Positions 37,553 through 45,425 of a stretch of 64,000 nucleotides of DNA are shown in pieces. How positions within the stretch are numbered: position 1 is the first letter of the stretch; every line of letters begins with the position of its first letter. A program made the translations under genes and the position numbers. The DNA is from Stakelama saccharophila (GTDB taxonomy: Bacteria; Pseudomonadota; Alphaproteobacteria; Sphingomonadales; Sphingomonadaceae). The stretch spans positions 2,151,001 to 2,215,000 of the forward strand of contig NZ_CP135076.1 of assembly GCF_032229225.1 (NCBI RefSeq), in the 5' to 3' direction. Below the pieces are notes generated by a model. That model ran no database searches. It was not told where the DNA came from and saw only the letters and a program-made list of their open reading frames with translations.

Positions 37553-38817
37553 GTGCCGAAGCGCAGATGATTGCCCGGCGGCGCTTCGCGCCGTTCGTGC
37601 TGATCGTGGCGCTGTTCTTTCTGTGGGGCGTGGCCAACAACCTCAACGACGTGCTGATCGCGCATTTCAAGAAGCTGTTCACCCTGTCCGACCTTCAGGC
37701 CGGGCTCGTCCAATCCGCTTTCTATCTCGGTTATTTCTGCCTCGCCATTCCCGCCGCGCTGTTCATGCAAAAGCAGGGCTATCGCGCCGCCGTCACCCTG
37801 GGGCTGTGCCTCTACGGCCTCGGCGCCTTCCTGTTCTGGCCGGCGGCGCGCGCTGAAAGCTATCCCTTCTTCCTCGGCGCATTGTTCGTCATCGCCAGCG
37901 GCCTTGCCTTTCTGGAAACCTCGGCCAATCCGCTCATCGCGCGGCTGGGGCCGGAGGACAGCGCCTCGCAGCGGCTGAACCTCGCCCAGGCCTTCAACCC
38001 GCTGGGTTCGATCGTCGGCGTGGTCATCGGCAGCCGGTTCATCCTCGCCGGCATCGACCACAGCCCCGCCGAGATCGCGCGCATGCCCGACAGCGCGCTT
38101 GCCGCCTGGCGTGCCGGTGAAGCAGCGGCGGTGCAGATGCCCTATCTGCTGATCGGCATCGGCGTCGTCGCCTGGGCCGTCCTGATCCGCATCACCCCCT
38201 TCCCCGCCATCGCCACCGCCACCAACGTGGAAGAGGACGTGGGCGCGGCATCCGATTTCGGCGCGCTGTTCAGACACCCGCCCTTCCTGCTCGGCGTGGC
38301 GGCGCAGTTCTTCTATGTCGGCGCGCAGGTGGGCGTATGGAGTTTCCTGATCCGCTATGCGCAGGATGCCGCGGGCACCAGCGACCGGACCGGCGCCAAC
38401 TATCTGACGCTGTCGCTGGTGCTGTTCATGCTCGGCCGCTTCGCCGGCTCTGCGCTGATGGCCCGCCTGCCCGCGCTGTCGCTGCTCAAGGGCTTCGCCG
38501 CGATCGGATGCTTGCTGTGCGTGTTCGCGACCGCCGTCCATGGGCTGCCGGGCGTCGGCGCGCTGGTGGCCAGCAGCTTCTTCATGTCGATCATGTACCC
38601 GACCATCTTCGCGGAATCGGTGCACGGGCTGGGCGCCAAGACCAAGTCCGCCTCGGCCCTGCTCGTCATGGCGATCATCGGCGGCGCGGTGTTCCCGGCG
38701 CTGATGGGCTTCGTATCGGACACCAGCGGTTCGATCGCCTTCGCGATGCTCGTGCCTGCCGCCTGCTTCGCCGTGGTGTTCCTGTTCGGCCTGGTAAAAG
38801 CGCGGAGGGCGCCGTGA
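37549..38817 (+). CDS. fucP: L-fucose:H+ symporter-type MFS permease
   Basis: A 422-residue inner-membrane protein with 12 predicted helices. FucP-family marks include the start FVLIVALFFLWGVANNLNDVLIAHFKK, FAFLETSANPLI-type GLAFLETSANPLIARLGPE, RLNLAQAFNPLGSIVG, and GVWSFLIRYAQD. It takes up fucose or a similar sugar across the inner membrane with protons. Overlaps on both sides (ATGA, GTGA) tie it to the fucosidase and the aldo/keto reductase. Confidence 0.9.
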   Translation: MSAEAQMIARRRFAPFVLIVALFFLWGVANNLNDVLIAHFKKLFTLSDLQAGLVQSAFYLGYFCLAIPAALFMQKQGYRAAVTLGLCLYGLGAFLFWPAARAESYPFFLGALFVIASGLAFLETSANPLIARLGPEDSASQRLNLAQAFNPLGSIVGVVIGSRFILAGIDHSPAEIARMPDSALAAWRAGEAAAVQMPYLLIGIGVVAWAVLIRITPFPAIATATNVEEDVGAASDFGALFRHPPFLLGVAAQFFYVGAQVGVWSFLIRYAQDAAGTSDRTGANYLTLSLVLFMLGRFAGSALMARLPALSLLKGFAAIGCLLCVFATAVHGLPGVGALVASSFFMSIMYPTIFAESVHGLGAKTKSASALLVMAIIGGAVFPALMGFVSDTSGSIAFAMLVPAACFAVVFLFGLVKARRAP

Positions 38818-39797
38818 TCGAACTTCCCGCCCTTGGCATGGGATGCGCCGGCATCGGCAATCTCTACCGCGTGGTGGAGGATGCGGTGGCGGTCGACACC
38901 GTCGCCCATGCCCTTGCCCGCGGCATCCGCTTCTTCGACGTGGCGCCGCATTACGGATTCGGCCTGGCCGAATGCCGGCTGGGCGATGCCCTGGCCGAAT
39001 GCGATCCGCAGGGAGAGGCCATCGTGTCGACCAAGGTCGGCCGCGTGCTGGAGCCGACCGACAGCGTAGCGCGCGAGCGGCACGGCTTCGTTCAGGCCCG
39101 CCCCTATGGACCGCACTTCGATTATACCGGCGATGCGATCCTGCGCAGCCATGCCGAAAGCCTGGAGCGGTTGAAGCGGGACCGGTTGAACCTGCTGCTC
39201 GCCCATGATCTCGGCGCGCTCACGCACGGCGCGGCGAGCGACGGGCATCTGCGCACTTTCCTCGACAGCGGCTATGCGGCGATGACGCGCCTGCGCGACG
39301 AAGGCGCGGTGGACGCGATCGGCGTCGGCGTCAACGAGATCGCCATCTGTCTGGCGCTGCTCGACGAGGTCCCGCTCGACGTCATCCTGCTGGCCGGACG
39401 CTATACCCTGCTAGAGCCGGAAACGGCGGCGCCGCTGCTGGAACGCTGCGCCGTGACGGGGACCCGGCTGATCGTCGGCGGACCGTTCAACAGCGGCATC
39501 CTGATCGACGGCAGCGCCCGGGCCGAACAGTCGCATTATGACTATGCCCCGCCGCCGCGCTGGGTGATCGAGCGGGTCCGAACGCTGGAGGCGCTCTGCG
39601 AGAGCCACGGCATTTCCCTGGGCGCGGCGGCTCTGCAATTCTGCGCGCGTGCCGCGCCGATCGCCAGCACCATTCCCGGACTCGTCGGCCGCGATCAGGT
39701 CGACGCCACCATAGCCTTTCAGGAGGAACCCATTCCCGATCGTTTCTGGGACGCCGTCCGCGCGAGCAATGCCTGCTCAGAGATTTCAGCCGCATGA
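38814..39797 (+). CDS. Aldo/keto reductase, probable L-fucose 1-dehydrogenase
   Basis: A 327-residue TIM-barrel oxidoreductase: LGMGCAGIGNLYR, RFFDVAPHYGFGLAECRLGDAL (catalytic Asp and Tyr), VSTKVGRVL (Lys) and LLAHDLGAL in place of the usual His motif, then IVGGPFNSGIL and STIPGLVGRDQV. It resembles D-threo-aldose/L-fucose dehydrogenases that make the aldonolactone. Starts with GTG at 38814 in the fucP stop. The assignment rests on family resemblance plus the operon. Confidence 0.87.
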   Translation: MIELPALGMGCAGIGNLYRVVEDAVAVDTVAHALARGIRFFDVAPHYGFGLAECRLGDALAECDPQGEAIVSTKVGRVLEPTDSVARERHGFVQARPYGPHFDYTGDAILRSHAESLERLKRDRLNLLLAHDLGALTHGAASDGHLRTFLDSGYAAMTRLRDEGAVDAIGVGVNEIAICLALLDEVPLDVILLAGRYTLLEPETAAPLLERCAVTGTRLIVGGPFNSGILIDGSARAEQSHYDYAPPPRWVIERVRTLEALCESHGISLGAAALQFCARAAPIASTIPGLVGRDQVDATIAFQEEPIPDRFWDAVRASNACSEISAA

Positions 39798-40093
39798 GCG
39801 CGATCCTGCTCCACCCCGACGACAATATCCTCGTCATCACCGCTGCGGTAAAGCCGGGCGATACGGTGATCGTCGGCGGCACGACCCTGACCGTCGACGC
39901 GGCAATCGGCGTGGGCCACAAGATCGCGCGCCGGGCACTGGAACCCGGCGAAAAGGTGCTTAAATACGGTGCATCCATCGGTTCGATGACCCGGCACGCC
40001 GCACCCGGCGCCTGGGTCCACCTCCACAACATGAAGAGCGACTATATCGCGAGCACGACCCGCGATGCCGTCGAGCAAAGGAACCCGTCATGA
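39794..40093 (+). CDS. UxaA-family dehydratase, small (SAF-domain) subunit
   Basis: A 99-residue protein matching the N-terminal SAF domain of altronate-type dehydratases: DNILVITAAVKPGD, GHKIARRALEPGEKVLKYGASIGS and AAPGAWVHLHNMKSDY. In UxaA this domain precedes the catalytic domain; here it is encoded separately, with ATGA overlaps on both sides. It probably forms a heteromer with the next gene product to dehydrate a sugar acid, in this operon most likely L-fuconate. Confidence 0.87.
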   Translation: MSAILLHPDDNILVITAAVKPGDTVIVGGTTLTVDAAIGVGHKIARRALEPGEKVLKYGASIGSMTRHAAPGAWVHLHNMKSDYIASTTRDAVEQRNPS

Positions 40094-41295
40094 TCCCCGC
40101 CTGGCAACGCAAGGACGGCCGCAAGGGCATCCGCAACGTCGTCGCCGTCTGCTATCTGGTCGAATGCGCCCATCATGTCGCGCGGCGCATCGTCGACAGG
40201 ATCGATGCGCCCGACGTGCAGTTGATCGGCTTTCCGGGATGCTATCCCAATGCCTATGCCGACAAGGTGATGCGCGCGATTGCCACCCATCCCAATCTGG
40301 GCGGCATGGTGATCGTGTCGCTGGGCTGTGAAAGCTTCAACCGCAACAAGCTGGCGCAAACGGTGAAGGACAGTGGCCGGCCGGTCGAAACCCTCGTCAT
40401 CCAGGAAACCGGCGGCACCGCCGCGACGATCGAGGCCGGACTGGAAGCGGTACGCCGCGTGCGCGCCGAAGCCGACACCGCCGAGCGAACCGAAATGGGC
40501 GTGGACGAACTCGTCATCGGCACCATCTGCGGCGGCTCCGACGGGACCAGCGGCATCACCGCCAACCCCGCCGTCGGCCGCGCCTTCGACCGGTTCGTGG
40601 CCGAAGGCGCCACCTGCCTGTTCGAGGAAACGGGCGAACTGGTAGGCTGCGAAACGATCATGGCGGACCGTGCGGTGACGCCCGAACTGGGCCGCGAACT
40701 CAAAGCCGCGGTCGCCAAGGCGGAACGCTATTACACCGTCATGGGCTTCGGCAGTTTCGCCGCCGGCAATGCCGAAGGCGGCCTGACGACGCAGGAAGAA
40801 AAGTCGATGGGCGCCTATTCCAAATCGGGAAGCTCGCTTATTTCCGGCATCGTCAAGCCGGGCGACGTGCCGCCATCGGGCGGTCTCTACCTGCTCGACG
40901 TGGTGCCGGACGGCGAACCGCGCTTCGGCTTTCCCAACATCGCCGACAATGCCGAAATCGTCGAACTGATCGCCTGCGGATCGCACATCATCCTGTTCAC
41001 CACCGGGCGGGGCTCGGTCGTGGGATCGGCTATCTCGCCGGTCATCAAGATCTGCGCCAACCCGGAAACGGGGCGCCGCCTCGCCGCCGATATGGACGTG
41101 AACGCCGGCCGCATCCTGGAAGGCGAGGCGACGATCGAAGAGGTCGGCACCGAAATCTACGACCGCACCATCGCCGTGGCGGAAGGCGGACACAGCGTTT
41201 CCGAAGCGTTGGGCCACCAGGAGTTCATCCTCACCTACAAGAGCTTCGAGCCGATCGGCCCCGGTTGCCTGCCGGCGCGCGCGAGCGCGGCATGA
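40090..41295 (+). CDS. UxaA-family dehydratase, large (GD_AH_C) subunit
   Basis: A 401-residue catalytic subunit of the altronate/galactarate dehydratase family. It starts RKDGRKGIRNVVAVCYLVECAHHV and contains FPGCYPN, VIVSLGCESFN, the ETGGTAATIEAGL block, IGTICGGSDGTSGITANPAVGRAFD, LVGCETIMADRAV and TTGRGSVVGSAISPVIKIC. The conserved cysteines probably bind iron. Split from its SAF domain. Predicted to convert L-fuconate to 2-keto-3-deoxy-L-fuconate, since no enolase-type fuconate dehydratase is present. Confidence 0.88.
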   Translation: MIPAWQRKDGRKGIRNVVAVCYLVECAHHVARRIVDRIDAPDVQLIGFPGCYPNAYADKVMRAIATHPNLGGMVIVSLGCESFNRNKLAQTVKDSGRPVETLVIQETGGTAATIEAGLEAVRRVRAEADTAERTEMGVDELVIGTICGGSDGTSGITANPAVGRAFDRFVAEGATCLFEETGELVGCETIMADRAVTPELGRELKAAVAKAERYYTVMGFGSFAAGNAEGGLTTQEEKSMGAYSKSGSSLISGIVKPGDVPPSGGLYLLDVVPDGEPRFGFPNIADNAEIVELIACGSHIILFTTGRGSVVGSAISPVIKICANPETGRRLAADMDVNAGRILEGEATIEEVGTEIYDRTIAVAEGGHSVSEALGHQEFILTYKSFEPIGPGCLPARASAA

Positions 41296-41582
41296 GCGGA
41301 CGGCGTTCGGACAGGGCCGCGCCAATCGCCGCGGCCGGCCAGGGCATCGGCCGGGCATCGGCCGAGCGCTTCTTCACCGAAGGCGCGCACGTAATCGCGA
41401 TCGACAGGGATGCGGACAGGCTGGCGGAGCTGGGAGGCGGGACCGATGCGGCGCGACATGCGCGGCGCCGATACGATGCCACGGGACAGTCGCCGCGGGT
41501 GTTCCTGACGGGTGGCAACGTTGTGGAACTCGGCGTCCAGGACGCGGCGGCGCAGCGCCGGGTGGTCGTCGCCAGCCGATGA
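41292..41582 (+). pseudogene. Chimeric remnant: SDR N-terminus fused to FAH-family C-terminus
   Basis: A 96-residue frame overlapping both neighbours by ATGA. Residues 1 to about 57 read as the start of an SDR dehydrogenase (AAAGQGIGRASAERFFTEGAHVIAIDRDADRLAEL, the glycine-rich cofactor motif and acidic residue). From about residue 65, SPRVFLTGGNVVELGVQDAAAQRRVV matches the last strand pair of fumarylacetoacetate-hydrolase-family enzymes (pattern VYLKPGDVVELGIDGLGxQRxxV). Both are known partners in non-phosphorylative fucose breakdown. The middle of both genes, roughly 1.4 kb, appears deleted. The product should be inactive. Confidence 0.72.
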
Positions 41583-41935
41583 ACGGAACGGATCGCCACG
41601 TCCTGCTATGCGATCTGAAAGACGATCCCGACGCGTTCGGGCATTATGCCGCGTGGCACGCGGCGGGCGCGGTTCCCGCCGCCGTTGTGCGCAGCATTCG
41701 TGCAGCAAATATCGTCGCCATGGAAATCTACCGCTGCGGCCCGCGTCTCGTCATGGTGATGGAAACGGGCCCTGGATTCGACCCGGCCGCGAAGGCGGCG
41801 GCCGACGCTGCCGACCCCGAGATACAGGCCTGGGAGCGGTTGATGGACCGATTCCAGAAGCGCCTTCCCTGGGCCGGCGATGGCGAGAAGTGGGTGCCGG
41901 CGGAGCGGATCTTCGCCCTGGACGAACAGCCCTAG
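41579..41935 (+). CDS. RhaM-family sugar mutarotase (L-rhamnose/L-fucose type)
   Basis: A 118-residue ferredoxin-fold protein of the L-rhamnose mutarotase family: LLCDLKDDPDAFGHYAAWHAAGAVPAAVVRSIRAANI, MEIYRCGPRLVMVMET and PWAGDGEKWVPAERIFAL. It interconverts alpha and beta anomers so that the sugar dehydrogenase or permease is not limiting. It is the last gene of the fucose operon and overlaps the chimeric remnant by ATGA, as it presumably once overlapped the intact hydrolase gene. Confidence 0.88.
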   Translation: MNGTDRHVLLCDLKDDPDAFGHYAAWHAAGAVPAAVVRSIRAANIVAMEIYRCGPRLVMVMETGPGFDPAAKAAADAADPEIQAWERLMDRFQKRLPWAGDGEKWVPAERIFALDEQP

Positions 41936-42025
41936 CCGGCGCGATCACCGGTGCGGGAAACCGGTTCCCGGCCCGCCAATTCACACCAGCACCATCCTCA
42001 CCGCCGCCCCCCCCGATCTCGCCTG

Positions 42026-42061
42026 AAAAAACAGCCCGGATGCCGCGATCGACATCCGGGC
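42026..42061 (-). terminator. Intrinsic terminator downstream of the TonB-dependent receptor gene
   Basis: GCCCGGATG and CATCCGGGC pair perfectly around a 10-base loop and on the minus strand are followed by TGTTTTTT. It lies about 200 bases past the receptor stop and should end the minus-strand transcription unit. The 324 bases between mutarotase and receptor hold this and one copy of a short repeat. Confidence 0.8.
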
Positions 42062-42161
42062 GAGGAGGGGATGATGGCGGGCCGGCGTTGCGCCCGGCTG
42101 CGATCCTGGAGGTACGTTCGACCAATTTTGAACGCCCTGCCAGACCCCTTCCGCCGGCTCA

Positions 42162-42199
42162 GGAAGAGCCTCGCACCTCCACCTTCCTTGTGCTCCCGC
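42162..42199. repeat. Intergenic repeat, copy 1
   Basis: A 38-base sequence ending ACCTCCACCTTCCTTGTG then CTCCCGC. It matches 56720-56757 in the same orientation; the last 25 bases differ at one position. Both copies lie in intergenic DNA. No mobility gene is attached. Confidence 0.65.
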
Positions 42200-42259
42200 G
42201 GAGACACAGGCTGTTGGTTCCGCACCGCCCGGAAAGTTCAGGCTGATTGGCATTCGCTT

Positions 42260-45127
42260 CTAATTGCGGAAGCGGAACGTGATGCCGAAGCGGCGATCGT
42301 TGAGTTCGTAGTTCCGCGGTGCGTAGGAATAATATTGATAGCTGTCGTAACGCTCCTTCAGCAGGTTCACCGCATCAAGTGTCACGGAAATCTTCGGCGT
42401 AAAGTCATAGCTGATCGAGGCGTCGAGCTGGCCGTAGGAGCGATAGTAGATCGGGATCGCCCCGGTGCCGTTGCCGGTGATCGTGTCGAGATAGTGGCTG
42501 CGCCAGTTATAGGCGACCCGCGCCGTCACCCCGTATTTTTCGTACAGGCCGACGAGGTTGTAGTTCCATTTCGACAGGCCGCGTAGTTCCGTCGGCACCG
42601 GTTCGCCGTTGGCAAGCTCTCCGCCGTCACCGGCCACGTTGGAATCGACATAAGTGAGATTGGCCTGCACGCCGAAACCGGACAGCGGACCCGGCAGGAA
42701 GTCGAAGAAGGTATTGCCGCCGACCTCGAAACCCTTGACCGTGCCTTCGGAGCCGTTGACCAGGCCGGTATAGCTGAATGTGCGCGTACCCTGATCAGGC
42801 ACCGGATATTCGACGTCGAACACGCGGGTCGTGGTGAAGTCGTGCAGCTTCTTGTAGAACAGCGTGCCGTACAGGAAGCTTGTCGGATTGACGTTCCATT
42901 CCAGCGCGACATCGGCCTGATCCACCCGTAGCGGCTTCAGATTGGGATTGCCGCCGTTGCCGGTCGCACCGGTCACATAATACGAACCAGCCGATCCGTC
43001 CGGATTGGTCGTCTGCTGATAGTTCACCGACAGGGATCGAAGCGCTCGCAGGTCATAGAAGCTCGGCCGCGAAAGGCCCTTCGACGCCGCCGCGCGGAGC
43101 TGAAGGCTCGGAGTCAGGTGTACCCGCGCGTTAATGCTGGGCAGGAAATTGGTATATTCCTGATCGGCCTGGAACGGCTGATCGACGGTCTCAGCTTCAT
43201 CGCCGGCGTCAAGCGTCGGGCGATAGGTCAGGCGGGTAGAGCCGATCGCCTCATTCTCCGTCCGCACGATGCGGGCGCCGAGATTGACGTCGACCGGCAG
43301 GCCGGCATCGAAGCCGAAATAGGCCATTCCCCACGCGGTGTAGGTGTTTTCCTTCTGCGTATTGATATCCTGCGGCCCGAAACCGATGATGTCGCGCCCG
43401 CCAAGCGCCTGGAAAGCATAGGCTGGATCGTCGAACAGCGAGAAGGCGGCGAACGGCACCGGCCCCATCAGCGTGCGGTCGCCGAACATGCGGCCGGCAT
43501 ATGGATTTGGGATACCCTGAGACACGGCATCGGCCAATGTCAGCGGATCGCCGTCGGACGAATTGATCGCCGCCGTCCAGTTGTAGGGCGTGCTGCGGTT
43601 AACCGCCGATCGCTCGGTATAGCGTAAGCCGCCCTGGAGCGACTTGAGCGGACCTTCGTCGAATTCCCAGTTCAGATTGAACGCCGCCGCCTTCTGATCC
43701 GCGTCGCTATCCTCCAGGTGATCCATGACCGCAGTGAAGCGATAAGCCGACAGATCGTAGATCGACTGTGCGCCCGGCGGGCTGAGGAAATCGATCTGCG
43801 GAATGCCGCCGCCCAGGTCTATGGTATAGCCGGCCAGGTCCTTCTGACCGAAGGCCGTGTAACTTTCGTCCTCGGCCGTGGCCTTGGTATATTGCAGGTC
43901 GAGGTTCAGGTGAACGTTGTGGACCGGTTCCCAGTTCACGCCGCCGGCATAGTCGGTCGTCACCGACTGGCTATAATGCACTTGCGTGTTGTTCTGAACG
44001 TTCAGGCCGGTGTTCACATAGGGCGGCACCGTCCAGGGCGGGATGAAACCGGTATAACCGCCGCTCTGGAATCGGCCGTCTTCGCCGAAGCTGAAATCGC
44101 CGTAGGGCTCCAGATAGGAAAGCCCCTCCGCGCTGGTGCTGCGGGTGACGAAGCTGGAATAGTTCGGCGTATAGATGTCGTATTTCGAGCGGAAATAGGT
44201 GCCGTACACCTCCATATTGTCGCTCGGCTGCCACTGGAGCGCACCGTACAAGCCGAAGCGCTTGCGATGGCCATCGGTAACCTGGATGCCTGCACCATCC
44301 GGGATCGAACGCGCTTCGCCGTTCGATCCGGGATAGTTGGTGGTCTCGCGATACGGCTCGATGGTGAGCTGGTCGCGCCGGAACGCACCCTCGAAATAGG
44401 AAACGTCGAACAGAACGCCGAAATCGCCGATGCCGGTATCTTCCCAGGTCTTGCTGATCAGGCCCGAGGCGTTGAACCGCGGTTCGTCGGCAAGGTCGTA
44501 ATAGTTGGCGCCCATCGTGGTCGAGGCCACGAAGCCGCGCTCGTCGAAGGGCATACGCGTGCGCAGGTTGACGAGGCCGCCGATGCCGCCTTCGATCTCC
44601 CTGGCGGAAGGATCCTTATAGACGTCAACGCCGGCGAGCAGTTCGGACGGAACATCCTCGAACCCGAGGGCGCGGCCGCTGCTGCCGCCGAAGACATCGC
44701 GACCGTTCAGCTCGGTCTTCACCTGGGTCAGGCCACGGATGGCAAGCCCGGAGCCCTCACCATAGCTGCGCTCGATCTGCACGCCCGAAATACGCTGCAG
44801 CGCCTCCGCCACATTCTTGTCGGGCAGCTTGCCGATGTCGGTGGCGGTAATGGAATCGACGAACTGGTCGGAATTGAACTTGATCGCCTGCGCTGTCTTG
44901 ATGCTCTGCCGGATGCCGGTGACCACGATTTCCGTGCCGGCCTGGTCTACGGCGTCGCCCTGATCCTCCCGCACGTTGGGATTGTTGACCGGCTCCTGCC
45001 CGGTCTGCTGACCGGTGACGGTCTGCGCCAGCGCGGGTTGCGCGGCCATAACCAGCGCGAGCGCGGATGCGCCTGTCAAGAAGAGCGAAACGCCCCCCCA
45101 ACACGGTGTCGCGGTGCGAACGATCAT
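42260..45127 (-). CDS. TonB-dependent receptor for plant oligosaccharides
   Basis: A 955-residue outer-membrane receptor. Signal peptide through residue about 34 (VMAAQPALAQ). The plug domain begins VVTGIRQSIKTAQAIKFNSDQFVDSITATDIGKLPDKNVAEALQRISGVQ and includes GLAIRGL. The 22-strand barrel ends in FGITFRFRN with the terminal aromatic pattern for BAM recognition. This TonB-box and plug type is frequent in carbohydrate-uptake receptors of sphingomonads and Caulobacter. It follows the xylosidase and galactosidase genes on the same strand with its own upstream region, which holds operator-like sites. Confidence 0.92.
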   Translation of the reverse strand: MIVRTATPCWGGVSLFLTGASALALVMAAQPALAQTVTGQQTGQEPVNNPNVREDQGDAVDQAGTEIVVTGIRQSIKTAQAIKFNSDQFVDSITATDIGKLPDKNVAEALQRISGVQIERSYGEGSGLAIRGLTQVKTELNGRDVFGGSSGRALGFEDVPSELLAGVDVYKDPSAREIEGGIGGLVNLRTRMPFDERGFVASTTMGANYYDLADEPRFNASGLISKTWEDTGIGDFGVLFDVSYFEGAFRRDQLTIEPYRETTNYPGSNGEARSIPDGAGIQVTDGHRKRFGLYGALQWQPSDNMEVYGTYFRSKYDIYTPNYSSFVTRSTSAEGLSYLEPYGDFSFGEDGRFQSGGYTGFIPPWTVPPYVNTGLNVQNNTQVHYSQSVTTDYAGGVNWEPVHNVHLNLDLQYTKATAEDESYTAFGQKDLAGYTIDLGGGIPQIDFLSPPGAQSIYDLSAYRFTAVMDHLEDSDADQKAAAFNLNWEFDEGPLKSLQGGLRYTERSAVNRSTPYNWTAAINSSDGDPLTLADAVSQGIPNPYAGRMFGDRTLMGPVPFAAFSLFDDPAYAFQALGGRDIIGFGPQDINTQKENTYTAWGMAYFGFDAGLPVDVNLGARIVRTENEAIGSTRLTYRPTLDAGDEAETVDQPFQADQEYTNFLPSINARVHLTPSLQLRAAASKGLSRPSFYDLRALRSLSVNYQQTTNPDGSAGSYYVTGATGNGGNPNLKPLRVDQADVALEWNVNPTSFLYGTLFYKKLHDFTTTRVFDVEYPVPDQGTRTFSYTGLVNGSEGTVKGFEVGGNTFFDFLPGPLSGFGVQANLTYVDSNVAGDGGELANGEPVPTELRGLSKWNYNLVGLYEKYGVTARVAYNWRSHYLDTITGNGTGAIPIYYRSYGQLDASISYDFTPKISVTLDAVNLLKERYDSYQYYSYAPRNYELNDRRFGITFRFRN

Positions 45128-45266
45128 TGCAAGTCCTCCCTTGCTCTTCGCTGGAAGCGAAGAGTCCTGACATTTCGGGGAGGCCGGCGACGATGCCGAT
45201 AACCTCTCCTACGTTCAGAGCCGTCCTTCACGTTGCGCCACGAGGCGGTGCGGGCGGTCTCCGTTG

Positions 45267-45279
45267 TGATAGCGCTACC
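45267..45279. promoter_or_regulatory. LacI-type operator-like palindrome
   Basis: TGATAGCGCTACC is a near-palindrome around the AGCGCT core, as in many LacI-family sites. It is about 140 bases upstream of the receptor start. No LacI gene is in the window. Confidence 0.35.
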
Positions 45280-45330
45280 GAATCATCTTCGGCAGCGTCA
45301 CCACGATTAATATGCTAATATGAGCGCCAA

Positions 45331-45344
45331 TTTCAAATATGAAT
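45331..45344. promoter_or_regulatory. Operator-like site in the receptor promoter region
   Basis: TTTCAAATATGAAT contains the inverted pair TTCA-N4-TGAA and lies inside a larger inverted repeat, GCGCCAA (45324) to TTGGCGC (45352). It matches 12 of 14 bases of the site at 50099, which lies next to the IclR gene. A shared IclR operator is the simplest reading. Confidence 0.45.
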
Positions 45345-45425
45345 TTTGGCGCCGCTTCGTAAAATACGGCGACTATCTGGACGGCCGGGACGCCAAGCAC
45401 GCATTGCTCCGCCGCAAACGGCCGG

